From contig NC_064000.1 in the NCBI RefSeq assembly GCF_932276165.1, positions 2,418,001 through 2,482,000 on the forward strand: a stretch of 64,000 bases of DNA, given 5' to 3'. The stretch's first letter is position 1; each line of letters begins with the position of its first letter. Below, piece after piece: positions 45,101 through 47,325 of the stretch. This stretch comes from Plutella xylostella. Its lineage: Eukaryota; Arthropoda; Insecta; Lepidoptera; Plutellidae. A program made the position numbers and the translations under genes. The notes under the pieces were generated by a model. It was not told where the DNA came from. It searched no databases and worked only from the letters and a program-made list of their open reading frames with translations.

Positions 45101-45205
45101 CTCCAGGGCGCAGCCCGCGCCGCGCGCCGCCGCGCCCATCACCGCGTTCAGGGACGACGCGAGCCACGACCGCATGTTACGCGGCGCGTCCGGCGCCTGC
45201 GCGAT
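29..45205 (-). CDS. EGF-like / seven-TM / RING-CH membrane protein, probable E3 ubiquitin ligase (partial, 10 exons)
   Basis: Ten minus-strand exons with AG/GT borders join without phase conflict: 45205-45004, 44603-44416, 40799-40704, 8109-7960, 7227-7132, 5304-5197, 4660-4506, 3690-3492, 791-522, 178-29. The 538 codons give an EGF-like domain (six Cys, residues about 32-60), seven hydrophobic stretches (first at about residue 69, last ending near 362), a charged linker, then a RING-CH finger starting CWIC. RING-CH proteins of the MARCH family pass ubiquitin to membrane proteins; the finger should face the cytosol and the EGF part the lumen or exterior. The third hydrophobic stretch ends FWAEVFH, which recalls THH1/TOM1/TOM3 7TM proteins (from memory). 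The N-terminus with any signal peptide, and the last two zinc ligands, lie outside what I could find. I do not know a function for this insect family. Exons for segments 6 and 7 are duplicated. Confidence 0.85.
522..791 (-). CDS. Exon: polar linker between 7TM and RING-CH
   Basis: The acceptor is ttattcctctag and the donor GTAAGA; 270 bp, phase 0 to 0. It encodes LAELPPFEFDLMAWYMGELI, then RYCKMRLWATVLPFIIERKR, followed by a charged stretch rich in Glu, Asp, Ser and Lys. The Ser/Asp run (EEDSAIDSSASLDKD) looks like an exposed, possibly phosphorylated linker; that is inference. Confidence 0.82.
792..1344. other. Intron, nothing recognised
   Basis: AT-rich intron sequence between the linker exon and the exon-copy array. 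The small introns 179-521 and 3691-4090 are also plain. Confidence 0.6.
1622..1790 (-). pseudogene. Segment-7 exon copy 1 (5'-truncated, nearest the next exon)
   Basis: The 169 bp have an open frame and an intact donor. This is the last copy before the 791-522 exon in the transcript. If spliced from the segment-6 exon through the AG at 1791-1792, the frame would stay open and ten residues of the 6-7 loop would be lost. Confidence 0.65.
2128..2296 (-). pseudogene. Segment-7 exon copy 2 (5'-truncated)
   Basis: The 169 bp are almost base-identical to copies 1 and 3, with the donor intact and the frame open. It has the same truncated 5' border as the other extra copies. Confidence 0.65.
2554..2722 (-). 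pseudogene. Segment-7 exon copy 3 (5'-truncated)
   Basis: These 169 bp have an open frame identical in protein to the full exon over 56 codons, and the donor GTCAGT is kept. The first ten codons and the acceptor are replaced by an intron-type sequence shared with copies 1, 2 and 4. Confidence 0.65.
2999..3167 (-). pseudogene. Segment-7 exon copy 4 (5'-truncated)
   Basis: These 169 bp match the full exon from the IVF codons to the donor. This is the most diverged copy: EIG reads ENC, MAPE reads MTPE, and the Arg and Leu codons near the start changed. A possible AG at tagttag gives the correct phase (T completes the split codon, Arg to Ser), but it has no pyrimidine tract. Confidence 0.65.
3492..3690 (-). 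CDS. Exon: membrane segment 7 (full copy)
   Basis: The acceptor is tttatctcccgcag and the donor GTCAGT; 199 bp. The first G completes the Arg codon of the previous exon and the exon ends in phase 0. It encodes VPVVSRNWHD, the hydrophobic IVFRLAEIGVALWFPCVLWN, then CMAPERLWLLNPRRLLARQL and DDAKLNDLLTSQASGK. This is the transcript-proximal member of a five-copy array and the only one with the first ten codons and a good acceptor. Confidence 0.85.
4091..4223 (-). pseudogene. Truncated duplicate of the segment-6 exon
   Basis: The 3' 133 bp of the segment-6 exon are repeated with only a few base changes, an unchanged protein and a working-looking donor (GTATGT). Homology fades just upstream, and the acceptor with its pyrimidine tract is gone. 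The nearest AGs give the wrong phase for the preceding exon or run into TAG. It is most likely an intronic decoy exon. Use as an alternative exon would need an acceptor I cannot see. Confidence 0.7.
4506..4660 (-). CDS. Exon: membrane segment 6 (full copy)
   Basis: The acceptor has a good pyrimidine tract (tagtttccttacag); the donor is GTTTGT. It is 155 bp, phase 0 to 2, ending with the first two bases of an Arg/Ser codon. It encodes GVCTDLSGSRGLSVDASQLQ, a short linker, then LGLVSQALMLILIAGFLASE and TLSDTWKT. I chose the farther acceptor because it alone gives the phase the previous exon requires. A truncated duplicate lies 415 bp downstream in the transcript direction. Confidence 0.82.
5197..5304 (-). 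CDS. Exon: cytosolic or loop segment with acidic run
   Basis: The acceptor is cttgtttcag and the donor GTAGGC; 108 bp, phase 0 to 0. The other two frames contain stops. It encodes LRGEFLKETKVCTIISPRAG, then TSADDDDATDTLVTKQ. There is no membrane segment; this is probably the loop between segments 5 and 6. Confidence 0.82.
5305..7131. other. Intron, nothing recognised
   Basis: AT-rich, without long frames or clear repeats. 4661-5196 and 7228-7959 are similar except for the GTGCGCCGGACGTA words at about 4850 and 7853. Confidence 0.55.
7132..7227 (-). CDS. Exon: membrane segment 5
   Basis: The acceptor is tttcttgcag and the donor GTAACC; 96 bp, phase 0 to 0. It encodes SFYQHVFNGC followed by the strongly hydrophobic YAVLLFIVVIFFLIYGVEVF and FK. 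Joining to the next exon gives FFKLRGEFL. Confidence 0.87.
7960..8109 (-). CDS. Exon: membrane segment 4
   Basis: The acceptor is cccccaccag and the donor GTAAGG; 150 bp, phase 0 to 0. It encodes VFHLRDIRWERPRFLSKSF, then the hydrophobic run LAFVTFNLIIYTLLAAEVL and a short polar tail ending SAEKR. The exon is GC-rich, in contrast to its flanks. Confidence 0.87.
8110..9274. other. Start of the 32.6-kb intron, nothing recognised
   Basis: AT-rich, no repeats identified. 9571-10195 and 10586-11183 are alike. Confidence 0.5.
9275..9570. repeat. Dispersed moth repeat (Helitron- or SINE-like), unclassified
   Basis: The segment contains a phrase common in lepidopteran intron repeats (taacttttgaacagctaagccgattttga, given here only as its type) and an A-rich start. 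The family is recalled from memory and no ends or target duplication were found. Confidence 0.35.
10196..10585 (+). mobile_element. 5S rRNA-derived SINE
   Basis: The 5' part (about 10225-10300) matches the internal-promoter half of 5S rRNA: GATCGCTGAGGTTAAGCAAC, CGGTCAG, TTGGATGGGTGACC. The body follows (GGCACGTTAAGCCGT). The 3' part, with CCTTCATTGGAAGGAG and CCCCAGCAGTGGGGACGTAA, is shared with other fragments in the window and is typical of RTE-type LINE tails. Thus it has a pol III head and a LINE-compatible tail. Confidence 0.75.
11184..11269. repeat. 85-bp minimal foldback of MITE family A
   Basis: Arms TACACTCGCAAGCAATGAAA... and its inverse ending CGCTTTGCGACTGTA are joined by a short loop. 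The ends match the larger family-A elements at 54839, 57365, 58109 and 29110. Confidence 0.7.
11270..12229. other. Intron, nothing firm
   Basis: Short words such as CGCGAGTAA / TTACTCGCGAG recur near 11671 and 12101 in inverse form, possibly an old repeat. 13074-13924 shows nothing. Confidence 0.4.
12230..13073. mobile_element. Foldback MITE (about 155 bp) split by a 688-bp insert
   Basis: The ends AGGGCTTGTTTCACAATGTC and the inverse (GACATTGTGAAACAGGGCCT) form long terminal inverted repeats. Removing the insert and one copy of CTACCTGTCGGGT leaves a clean hairpin with GACAGTGACAG near its centre. A relative is at 27111-27256. Confidence 0.8.
12273..12960. mobile_element. Palindromic insert of phased TATAA motifs with 13-bp direct repeats
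   Basis: The left half carries TATAA about every 15-16 bp (about 16 periods) with differing 10-bp spacers. The right half carries TTATA in the same rhythm, in inverted orientation. The centre (12540-12670) is GC-rich with many GCGGAGCG and GAGCG words. The direct repeat CTACCTGTCGGGT (12260-12272 and 12961-12973) flanks it. The termini share GTATAAAAACGAA as inverted repeats. No protein is encoded. I do not recognise the family. Confidence 0.75.
13925..14071. repeat. Near-perfect 147-bp hairpin MITE
   Basis: The left arm begins CCCCCTTATTCATAGA; the right arm ends TCTATGAATAAGGGGG. The arms are about 63 bp with few mismatches and a short loop around GTCAAAGAACAAATTGCTCT. The open frame across it is only a consequence of the palindrome. 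Confidence 0.85.
14488..14555 (+). repeat. 3' fragment of a tRNA-derived SINE
   Basis: GTGCAGCAATGCACC and CCGCAAGGGAGTAC plus GGGCGTGAGTG are the tail words of the SINE at 27543. The head is missing. Confidence 0.65.
14843..15397. mobile_element. Moth repeat with inverted GGGTTCCGTAG ends
   Basis: AACCGGCCAAGTGCGAGTCG at one end, agggttccgtag near it and ctacggaaccct at the other end are a widespread lepidopteran repeat (from memory). A 27-bp GACAGACG simple run lies near 15317-15344. It has no coding capacity. Confidence 0.65.
15402..16478. mobile_element. 1.08-kb foldback element
   Basis: Two arms of roughly 500 bp are inverted copies of each other with only scattered differences, joined by a loop of about 80 bp (15901-15980). 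The ends are TACAGGGTTATTGG and CAAATAACCCTGTA, bordered by TA. There is no coding frame. A transcript would fold into a long double-stranded hairpin. Confidence 0.9.
16571..16701. repeat. 130-bp foldback MITE
   Basis: The ends are AGGGCCACTTGCACCAACAT and the inverse ending AGTGGCCCT. The inside is built of repeated AAATCTAGATTTA and AAATCTCGATTTA palindromes. Confidence 0.8.
16702..18095. other. Intron, nothing recognised
   Basis: AT-rich sequence before the Harbinger-like remnant. 19065-19770, between its two exon-like blocks, is also featureless. Confidence 0.45.
18096..20065 (+). pseudogene. Degraded Myb/SANT-like protein of a PIF/Harbinger-type element
   Basis: After an acceptor (ccccacag, 18096) a frame reads QTKLLVEYLDSDPGMARDLL and then meets stops. 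A residue pattern near FNAGEGS and KDGL follows, and AAAGTAAGT is a good donor. A second exon-like block after a T-tract acceptor (19772) reads GKWQDHNILNVEVQ and, with further stops, ALKPKGDLAEAVRDG. This resembles the SANT/Myb accessory protein of moth Harbinger elements as I remember it. It has several stops and is not functional. Confidence 0.4.
18932..19064. repeat. Foldback MITE inside the Harbinger-like region
   Basis: The arms GAGTTGCAGAAAGGATGCTT and the inverse ending CTTGCTGCAACTC pair with a few mismatches. Confidence 0.65.
20457..20777 (-). pseudogene. Transposase-tail remnant with an internal 66-bp duplication
   Basis: The frame contains KDPPFTMEMNHHFQHIYMP twice, because 66 bp are duplicated head to tail (20479-20610). 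It is convergent with the SANT-like block, as in PIF/Harbinger elements, where DDE and SANT genes often face each other. Identity of the protein is a guess. Confidence 0.35.
20790..22359. other. Intron, nothing recognised
   Basis: No frames or repeats that I can support. 22611-23160 is the same. Confidence 0.45.
22360..22500. repeat. Tandem pair of about 72-bp units, each with a CGCGAA palindrome
   Basis: Each unit has CAATAAAATRCGACA, then TTTTCGCGAATTTCC, then ACTCGCGAAATATTTT; the two latter words pair. The second unit reads GCGCGAA and CGCGCAA. It abuts the GC-rich block 22500-22610. Confidence 0.6.
22500..22610. promoter_or_regulatory. CpG-rich block, possible promoter
   Basis: A local GC-rich run (GGCGCCCGCGCAGCCCGC) lies inside AT-rich intron sequence. 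No coding frame and no exon border could be tied to it, so the promoter reading is weak. Confidence 0.2.
23161..23315. repeat. 155-bp foldback MITE
   Basis: The ends are TCTGTTTT and AAAACAGA. The arms run ACTAAATTGACAGATTCTGA to its inverse with few mismatches, and the loop is around GAACGATACGTTAG. Confidence 0.8.
23316..24919. other. Intron, nothing recognised
   Basis: At about 24200-24260 the words CATTGTAGGGTTCAATCGACTG and CCTTTCCTCTACAACC-type recall the ends of the 1.08-kb foldback in decayed form. 25001-25856 and 26539-27110 show nothing more. Confidence 0.4.
24920..25000 (-). repeat. Diverged 3' end of the tRNA-derived SINE
   Basis: GCACTCACGACTGTAAT, CCCGAAGGGGTAATC and GCCACCCACTTTTCGC match the 3' part of the SINE at 53780 in the same orientation. 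Confidence 0.5.
25857..26082. repeat. 225-bp foldback with CCGACTTC boxes
   Basis: AAAATAATAATTAAAAAAAT, ACCGACTTCAAAAA and TTACACAAATTCT recur in inverse order on the other side of a loop near 25960-25985. CCGACTTC boxes like these end several moth repeats. Confidence 0.75.
26083..26538. repeat. Moth dispersed repeat ending in GAAGTCGGTT
   Basis: It continues from the foldback to CTCCTCCTTTTTTTGAAGTC. The phrases on slope-type words (GGTTCATAAACGGCGGAGTA) are typical of a common moth repeat, recalled from memory. It is non-coding. Confidence 0.4.
27111..27256. repeat. 145-bp foldback MITE, relative of the one at 12230
   Basis: The ends are TAAGGTCTGTTTTTTCAATG and CATTG-type inverse ending CAGCCCTAA (imperfect). 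It shares GACAGTGACAG with the MITE split at 12273. Confidence 0.7.
27475..27835 (-). repeat. LINE 3' UTR fragment interrupted by the SINE
   Basis: AATAGAATACATCTTTATTG on one side and GGCGGCCTTATCGCTAAGAG on the other are, in reverse, the tail words seen at 54240-54366. The SINE sits between them. Confidence 0.5.
27543..27785 (+). mobile_element. tRNA-derived SINE, full copy
   Basis: The 5' part keeps the pol III A box (GGCGTAGTGGTTAGTG) and B box in a perfect T-arm (CCGGGTTCGATTCCCGG). The body ends GGAGTACAAGGCGTGAGTG and T/G-rich sequence. A 12-bp target duplication TACCAGAACAGT lies at 27531-27542 and 27786-27797. No acceptor stem can form, so it is not a tRNA gene. Confidence 0.85.
27836..29109. 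other. Intron, nothing recognised
   Basis: Very AT-rich. 29348-29605 and 29775-29964 are also empty. Confidence 0.45.
29110..29347. repeat. MITE family A copy, left end decayed
   Basis: GCCGTTAAATGTTCTTCAAT, TGCAGAAGGCGTCATTAA and CACTGGAACTTTTTCATTGC match the copies at 57365 and 58109. The left terminal repeat is no longer clear. Confidence 0.6.
29606..29774. repeat. MITE family B (TACAGGGTG ends)
   Basis: It starts TACAGGGTGTCCC and ends ACCCTGTA, with the internal phrase CACTAAGCCGAAACCTACAT shared with the copy at 48812. Confidence 0.65.
29979..30349 (-). other. LINE 3' UTR and tail
   Basis: This is AT-rich non-coding sequence after the ORF2 stop. On the minus strand it ends with GGTAGAAATAAAGGC and a T/A-rich simple tail directly against the target duplication. 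Confidence 0.7.
30350..33340 (-). CDS. LINE ORF2: AP endonuclease plus reverse transcriptase
   Basis: The chosen start is the Met of MDSTKLN (about 996 aa). The open frame runs 51 codons further up, but that part is antisense LTR. The N-terminal third is an APE-type endonuclease: SFNVRTL, GLSETRR, IMGDFNAQIG, NEIDYIIL and SDHRMI are visible. The middle is reverse transcriptase: NYRPISQMSNIYKIFSKIL, CFIDFTKAFDSLEYSA, GVRQGDPISP and the catalytic RFADDIAVFAE. The C-terminus has GRPRKRWEDTF and a Trp-rich tail common in moth 'endonuclease-reverse transcriptase' proteins. The frame has no stops or shifts, so the protein may be functional. Clade assignment (RTE-like or another ORF1-bearing group) is uncertain. 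Confidence 0.9.
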   Translation of the reverse strand: MDSTKLNIAQSINFPNPAGPRGENDHYPLDPLDPNKKKEPNLKENIRHKNINRKIEYIHIASFNVRTLLSDERIIELSYAIKELKWDIIGLSETRRSNESLEEYQDFILYHSDTTNGLYGVGFLVKRYLKENIIGFKSYSDRVATLELDFSNYQLTLIEAYSPTEKCKDVELDLFYETIENAIECADSKNLIIMGDFNAQIGEIQPGEESIFGKYSHGKRSKHGQRLVEFALEKNLKFSNSIFKIKPDEKWTWQSPDGLYKNEIDYIILNNKLDIKNFDIIRNLNYNSDHRMIRCKIALTNYRKKRKCIPKNITRNLPKLTGESGKQWEEKLITAVKSASDTQTQYNNLENVMKDLMNQIPVSTKAKNELLTTEIRCLLQERKQLYTTKRTREVKEQISKISKDINRQIKLHQKSYRLNILEKHITNSGAIKKAYKDLQRSSKWAVNMKNKKGQSLSKRPDIINEATEFYRDLYHSETTSSIDIIKSACHAYINEELPTIIEPEIRHAIKSQKNNKSPGEDKITNELLKSMAECLNRPLQDLFNNVVETKQAPKQWSASITTLLHKKGDRDNLGNYRPISQMSNIYKIFSKILLNRLSKILDENQPREQAGFRKNFSTIDHIHVVTQLIEKTKEYGKTLYICFIDFTKAFDSLEYSAIWQALLDQGVDIKYVEILHNLYTKCSTKIRQERDGPEFQIKKGVRQGDPISPKIFSSVLEMVFRNINWESRGVNIDGERLSHLRFADDIAVFAENPAQLQNMIQELATESNKVGLSMNTSKTKILTNGREEIISILGENIDYVKEYIYLGQSISFDDLTEKEINRRIALSWKKYWSYKEIMKNKNIQMNLKRKLYEIAILPCLTYGCQTWALRKKDETKLAIHQRKMERSMLGIRLSDRISNESIREKTKVMDICERIRTLKWNWAGHVCRMENNRWTKRLTEWLPRDGVRKRGRPRKRWEDTFRERCGQTWRRQARDRVTWRRLGEAYAEEATSIITK
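33410..33510 (+). repeat. 5' LTR of the gypsy element
   Basis: 101 bp, TGCCATG...ATTACA, base-identical to the 3' copy. It contains AATAAA (33459-33464), a possible polyadenylation signal. It is unusually short for this class. Confidence 0.95.
33511..33525 (+). other. Probable tRNA primer-binding site
   Basis: TGGCGAACGAGTG begins one base after the 5' LTR. TGG is the complement of the CCA end of a tRNA; the specific tRNA cannot be named without a tRNA set. Confidence 0.6.
33558..37706 (+). CDS. Gypsy gag-pol polyprotein (1382 aa)
   Basis: The chosen start is Met-Ser-Phe-Leu-Gly at 33558, the first Met after the LTR and primer site. Visible in order: a Gag-like N-terminus; two zinc knuckles (CSVCGLKNHSELKC, CQKCGVKGHLRKMC; residues about 222-255); an aspartic protease DSG (about 307); reverse transcriptase with the catalytic pair in WLDDV (592-593); RNase H starting CVDAS (739); an integrase HHCC finger from HELHKGH (958); and an integrase core with D1025, D1078 and E1114, an exact D-35-E. 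The C-terminal 150 residues are Pro/Ala-rich with NLRPRSK near the end. It resembles insect proteins usually named K02A2.6-like. Gag and Pol share one frame, so no frameshift signal is needed. The GC-rich Pro/Ala tracts at 34140-34200 and 36540-36610 stand out from the AT-rich rest. Confidence 0.93.
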   Translation: MSFLGNISVFDHKSGEWSIFKGRLTQFFKINDVKVANKSAVLITHLSDETYRLLRNLVYPKDIDGLSYDDLVQVLDAHFKPKQCSFADKAKFYGATRNPGESLGEWAARLRGLASFCNFGTALESTLLDRFVLGLGMGPERDRLFEQDSSDLTFAKALEIAERAECAREAKALVTNGAGVVIQQEPVYRVASERGGAPRRPPPRAAPAAAAPGDQRDQHVSRCSVCGLKNHSELKCRFKSFKCQKCGVKGHLRKMCKLRVNNIETEENDSTCEDCKECSLFNMRYENYEPITLPVKINNEQYCMEIDSGSGISVMSHSFYSENFEGNNLNPCSIRMCFYNGHKLTPLGYFCQTVTYNNMSKPIKFYVIENGGPPLLGRDFMAKFGVSLISINNNNIIVNQSDNEIHKFMTAYPGLWSDGLGKFSQFQIKLRLKENSEPKFFKARSVPFALKDKVDQELERLTDLGILVPTNYSDYATPIVPVLKDNGKVRIAGDYSLTLNKDMYIDKYPMPRIEEVFAKVGGGESYTKIDLSNAYNQFEIEEDSQSLTTINTPRGLFKYTRLVYGLANAPAIFQRTMETLLAGVEGVSCWLDDVCVTGPTREIHLQRLRQVLERLNNAGLKLQKDKCEFFKPSVTYLGYVIDKNGIRTCPKKVAAIMESPAPKSVTEVKRFLGIINYYRNFIPGASTILSPLQNLLRKDAPWTWSDREEQAFQRIKRELASDRVLTHFDPEARLTLCVDASPTGLGAYLAQGEEGHERPLAFASRSLSASERNYSQINKEAAAIIFGVKHFHQYLYGREIPFILKTDHRPLLAIFGKKNGVPVMTASRLQRYAIFLSAYNYDIQYIAGDRNSVADYFSRMPVSDSFVEPEECAGRSLINFIVNETLPISFHDIKKATASDATLKTVIKYLLIGWPKKVKCKNILPYFNCKNDLEIDNGCLMRGHRIIIPQVYRTRMIHELHKGHLGVVKTKSLARTKMWWPGIDGDIQRSVLACSTCSALRPAPPAAPPAPWPRDPAPWTRLHIDYMQFAQRFYLIVVDSHSKWVECLHMCNLSTKSLIQRLKLLFYTFGIPHVIVSDNDPKISNEEFTYFCLSNGIKHITSPIYHPCSNGQAENSVKTCKKMLKCIFETNMNASVEQVNEKLSSYLFEFRNSVHCSTGESPAKLMFGRELRGKLDLIMPPQKQTIVPNIDKADCRQFDIGQKVLARYFVSGKPNWTLGKIINKLGSRMYVVEINDIECRRHADQLRLYHEPIASSECLVPSASAPQVQPRNDTSLSPASVNPEMALETSGPPTAPPNLDNESSVDEFHECDSEVVAGPSLESPATPAGAPVAVRGEDARPPHSQLRTAVTDNVTAESQSAATAAPHGPYNLRPRSKVITYK
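37782..37882 (+). repeat. 3' LTR of the gypsy element
   Basis: Identical to the 5' LTR, preceded by the purine-rich tract AAGGGAGGAG and followed by the GATAT target duplication. Confidence 0.95.
37996..38787 (-). CDS. LINE ORF1: coiled-coil RNA-binding protein
   Basis: The product is 263 aa. Residues about 1-70 form a coiled coil (EEVAAVLKQIKQDLSEQKQ and repeats of that type). Residues about 71-170 resemble the L1-ORF1 RRM-like fold of many insect LINEs: NLIIFGVPE, ENVHRVGKKG, RPILTTF and a KRAFLKYD strand. The C-terminal 70 residues are basic and polar. Such proteins bind the element's own RNA and trimerise. It belongs with ORF2 of the same LINE; a gypsy element now separates the two. It is intact. 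Confidence 0.85.
   Translation of the reverse strand: MEEVAAVLKQIKQDLSEQKQEMREMRDSIIQSLNENINEKFQKMDLRQTQLEQKVESQEKNITFLEKKIRMKNLIIFGVPETEKSYNDLESIVLQIINGKVKIGNCSSSDLENVHRVGKKGDKVRPILTTFSTMGMKIAVLKNKKLLDGTDYYIKEDFPKKVLEKRKELQDQLEKLKTQGKRAFLKYDTIVIIPEKNNQQNNNPQERRERKRNKSSSPKVPSETICRETQSTPDTNNTIQPAKKNKYDIKRFLQEPPKTNTEY
38788..39565 (-). promoter_or_regulatory. LINE 5' UTR with two repeat sets
   Basis: A 34-bp unit (starting gatttctttctgagttagg) is repeated head to tail at 38820-38887. A longer, diverged unit of about 190 bp begins gcactgttctaacgg at 39164 and 39356. Tandem 5' UTR repeats are common places for LINE promoters; promoter function here is inference. Confidence 0.55.
39580..40703. 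other. End of the long intron, nothing recognised
   Basis: AT-rich sequence after the LINE target duplication, up to the segment-3 exon. Confidence 0.5.
40704..40799 (-). CDS. Exon: membrane segment 3
   Basis: The acceptor is ttgttccag and the donor GTCAGT; 96 bp, phase 0 to 0. It encodes TAFQEGWATSLLSAYYPLLM followed by SGSSLIVCFWAE. The run LIVCFWAE, continued by VFH in the next exon, resembles the third helix of TOM1-type 7TM proteins. The exon is isolated between a 3.6-kb and a 32.6-kb intron. Confidence 0.85.
40863..40990 (+). pseudogene. RTE-type LINE 3' tail
   Basis: The frame reads KAEDRVLWRSLREAYVQQWM then a stop and (GAT)n. This is the C-terminus and tail of a truncated LINE from another family than the nested one. 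Confidence 0.7.
41405..41555. repeat. 150-bp foldback MITE
   Basis: AAAGTTTACGTTTTCTC and its inverse GAGAAAACGTAAACTTT lie near the two ends. Confidence 0.65.
41556..42464. other. Intron, one dispersed motif only
   Basis: GGGTGTGCCGGACGTATATC at about 41590 belongs to the motif set also seen at 4850, 7853, 43135 and 43325. 40991-41404 and 43431-44415 contain no supported feature. 44170-44190 is a short CACACT run. Confidence 0.45.
42465..42540 (+). repeat. 3' tail fragment of the 5S-SINE/LINE family
   Basis: GGCCTAAACCCTTCCTTCAT and CCCCAGCAGTGGGGACGTGA are repeated from the 10.2-10.6 kb SINE, ending in a TGATGATGATG simple tail. Confidence 0.65.
42600..42850 (+). pseudogene. Degraded LINE C-terminus
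   Basis: Broken frames read RWSKPVRN, CPRHGWRALVGRNH and a relic of the WSDDI box. That order is typical of RTE-like reverse transcriptase tails. Stops and shifts are present. Confidence 0.4.
43060..43430. repeat. Tandem pair of about 185-bp units
   Basis: GATAAATMATAAA, CCTGACTAG, CCCGGTGTGCCGGATGTATT and TTAGCATTCAAACTATTCAA recur in the same order in both halves, with indels. Confidence 0.8.
44416..44603 (-). CDS. Exon: membrane segments 1 and 2
   Basis: The acceptor is tatccccag and the donor GTAAGT; 188 bp, starting with two bases of a split codon and ending in phase 0. It encodes a hydrophobic run beginning IGGMFLLVAFVCAVQLCVCV, a basic loop (SEYRRLKAPSVLRACK), then a second hydrophobic run (MLYAVAFLASLIRGAYFV). 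Positive residues between the two runs suggest that this loop is cytosolic, which would place the EGF-like domain outside. Confidence 0.85.
45004..45205 (-). CDS. Exon: EGF-like domain
   Basis: The acceptor is tttccag and the donor GTGAGT; 202 bp, phase 0 to 1. The exon encodes IAQAPDAPRNMRSW, an Ala-rich stretch, then CALEC-SGRGDC-LNGTC-LC-EIRYAGEQC. That is the C-x3-C-x5-C-x4-C-x-C-x8-C spacing of an EGF-like fold. The split Cys codon (T|GT) is completed by the next exon, giving YHAC at the membrane entry. Upstream coding exons must exist, but I could not recognise any between here and 64000. GC content is far higher than in the surrounding introns. Confidence 0.85.
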
Positions 45206-45339
45206 CTGGAAACAGGGAGAGGAATGGTGGTTATTAAAAGACAAACAAATTACACTCAAGGAATCAACATCATTGCACCCCATCACGTCCCTACTGCTGG
45301 GGACAAGCAGGGAGAGGAATGGAGGTTATTAAAAGAAAA

Positions 45340-45515
45340 GCACAAAAGGAATCATCCTCATCGCAAACCATCACGTCGCTACTGCTGGGGCACGGGTCTC
45401 CTTCAAATGAAGGAAGGGTTTTAGACCTATCCTAGTGCGGGTTGGTGGCCCCAATACAAGCAAGCGTGTGCTAAGGGACTTGTCGATTAAGTGGACAACC
45501 CTACTATCAGACACA
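45340..45515 (-). repeat. 3' part of the same SINE family, reverse orientation
   Basis: ACTGCTGGGGCACGGGTCTC, then CAAATGAAGGAAGGGTTT, are the reverse complement of the SINE tail, followed by the 'hinge' with GTGTGCTAAGG. It lies in the intron upstream of the EGF exon. Confidence 0.6.
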
Positions 45516-45566
45516 AGGAAAAGAAATATACAAAACTGCGATGGTACGCAAATACGAGACGACAGG

Positions 45567-45800
45567 ATAGTGTAGTTATTAGTGACCCTGACTTCCACGC
45601 TGAAGGTTCTGTGATCGGGCTGACTTTTGTTTAAAGACAGACATTTGTACCTACTTTGTTCTTGGGTAAATATATGTATATGGATATCTCCAAGCCCTAA
45701 CCCGCCTACCAACGTGTAGATTATGGCAATAACAATAACCCTACAAGCTTGGAGGAGGTTACTGTCATGTCAGTGGATTACGGGCTGTGCGTATTTTGTT
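45567..45800 (+). repeat. Decayed tRNA-derived SINE
   Basis: The relics of the A box (TAGTGTAGTTATTAGTGACC) and of the body (GTTTAAAGACAGACATTTGT) are in SINE order. The B box is mutated. Confidence 0.5.
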
Positions 45801-46683
45801 TCACTAGCTTGTGAACCGGGCAGTTATGAAATATTATAGGGGATACGCCCGCTAGATAAGCGATCGTATAACAACAATAGCACTCGGTACATAGTCCTGG
45901 ATATAGGACCTGACACGTGTAAAGGCCGAGCGAGAGGACTGCCTGAGGCTACAACTAGGTACGTTTGTTATAGGTACCTATTTGTGCAGTGTTTGTTCAT
46001 GAGGCGATCAACCGCTGGAAAGCCCTTCCATGTAGATAGGTAAATATTACACCTAAAACGACCCTACCCGAGTATAGAAAGAAAATAGCTACAGCTACAT
46101 AATGTTATGTACTTATTGCACCTATAAAGTACATAACGGAATTTCACGCTACGTGATGTGCTATACAATGTACCAATACTAAAACGACGTCTTAATTCGT
46201 CATAGACGAGGTGACAAACAATTGTTTCAAAACACAAGAACTCACAATTTCCAACACTTGTTTTCGTATTGAAATCTCTTAATTTATTCACCCACTACGT
46301 CCTTGTCCACTTATCGTACACCACAATGCACGTTGTCCCTTCAAAGTACCTTACAATGTCAACGGAAGGAAAAATATGTCTCACGAACGTGATACAGATA
46401 GAGTTTCGAAACTCCACTGCGGTATATTTACCTAGTGTTTACCATACGACTAACTTTATCTGAGAGATATCTTATCGCCAGATGTGTTAAGGTATTAATT
46501 TGAGTTTTAATCGTTTAGATAATGAATTATGAGTGGGCTTCGTTTACGATTGTTCGTTTACGGAAGCTGAGATCTTTTACTGAGTAAAAAACAATCTAAA
46601 GATGGATAGATGGATAATGTTGGGGGCTAATCTAGATTGACCAAATACGAACCTCGACTCTATCTGGTAATCTCTTAGCATTC

Positions 46684-46905
46684 GACGTCCGAATGGTGTA
46701 GTGGTTAGTGACCCTGACTGCTGCCGAAAGCCCCGGGTGGGATTCCCAGCTATTTGTTCAAAGACGATGTATTTATCTATGTAATCTGTGTAGATAATAA
46801 TATACCAGCTTTGCGATACTCATATTACAGGCTCTGACTAGTTTGGGGTCGTACGGCCGTGTGTAATTTGACCCCATATATGTATTATTATGTAGTATTA
46901 TTTTT
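46684..46905 (+). mobile_element. tRNA-derived SINE, decayed B box
   Basis: GAATGGTGTAGTGGTTAGTG is a good A box; the B box is GGTGGGATTCCCAG. The body (GGGGTCGTACGGCCGTGTGT) ends with a TATTATTATG tail as in the 57-kb copies. Confidence 0.7.
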
Positions 46906-47187
46906 AAGTACGTATTATTAATCGTACCGATTGCGTGATGAGTATAGCTTCCAGAGCCTCTACATAAAACAAGTTTGATTGCTGCAGCGCTACCACGAAT
47001 CTATCTATCTCTTTGTATATAAACTCACCGCTAAGCTACCGTACTACCACCGGCATAATTATTATCAATAACTTTTAGTTTTGTGTCTTTTTGCTGTGTC
47101 ACTAACACAGCTAATTAGGCCAGAGTCACGTGGAAAGGCTCAAAATTATGAAGTTCAGTCGTTACGGTGGTTATTTTAGACTATTTA

Positions 47188-47325
47188 ACCGACATATTAG
47201 CAACCAACAATCCTTAAACTAAACAGCATCGCCTATCTGTCAAACACCTGCCAGTTCCATACAAGTTTCGTCAGATTTGACAGATAAGGATGCTGCCTTT
47301 GGATTGTTAATTGCTAATGTGCGGT
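47188..47325. repeat. 138-bp foldback MITE
   Basis: ACCGACATATTAGCAACCAA and the inverse ending TTGCTAATGTGCGGT form the arms. Inside, CTGTCAAA and TTTGACAG pair as well. Confidence 0.7.

Noticed and set aside
45008..45424. Arg-rich plus-strand frame of 138 codons
   Set aside because: It is antisense to the EGF exon and to a SINE fragment; its length comes from high GC content.
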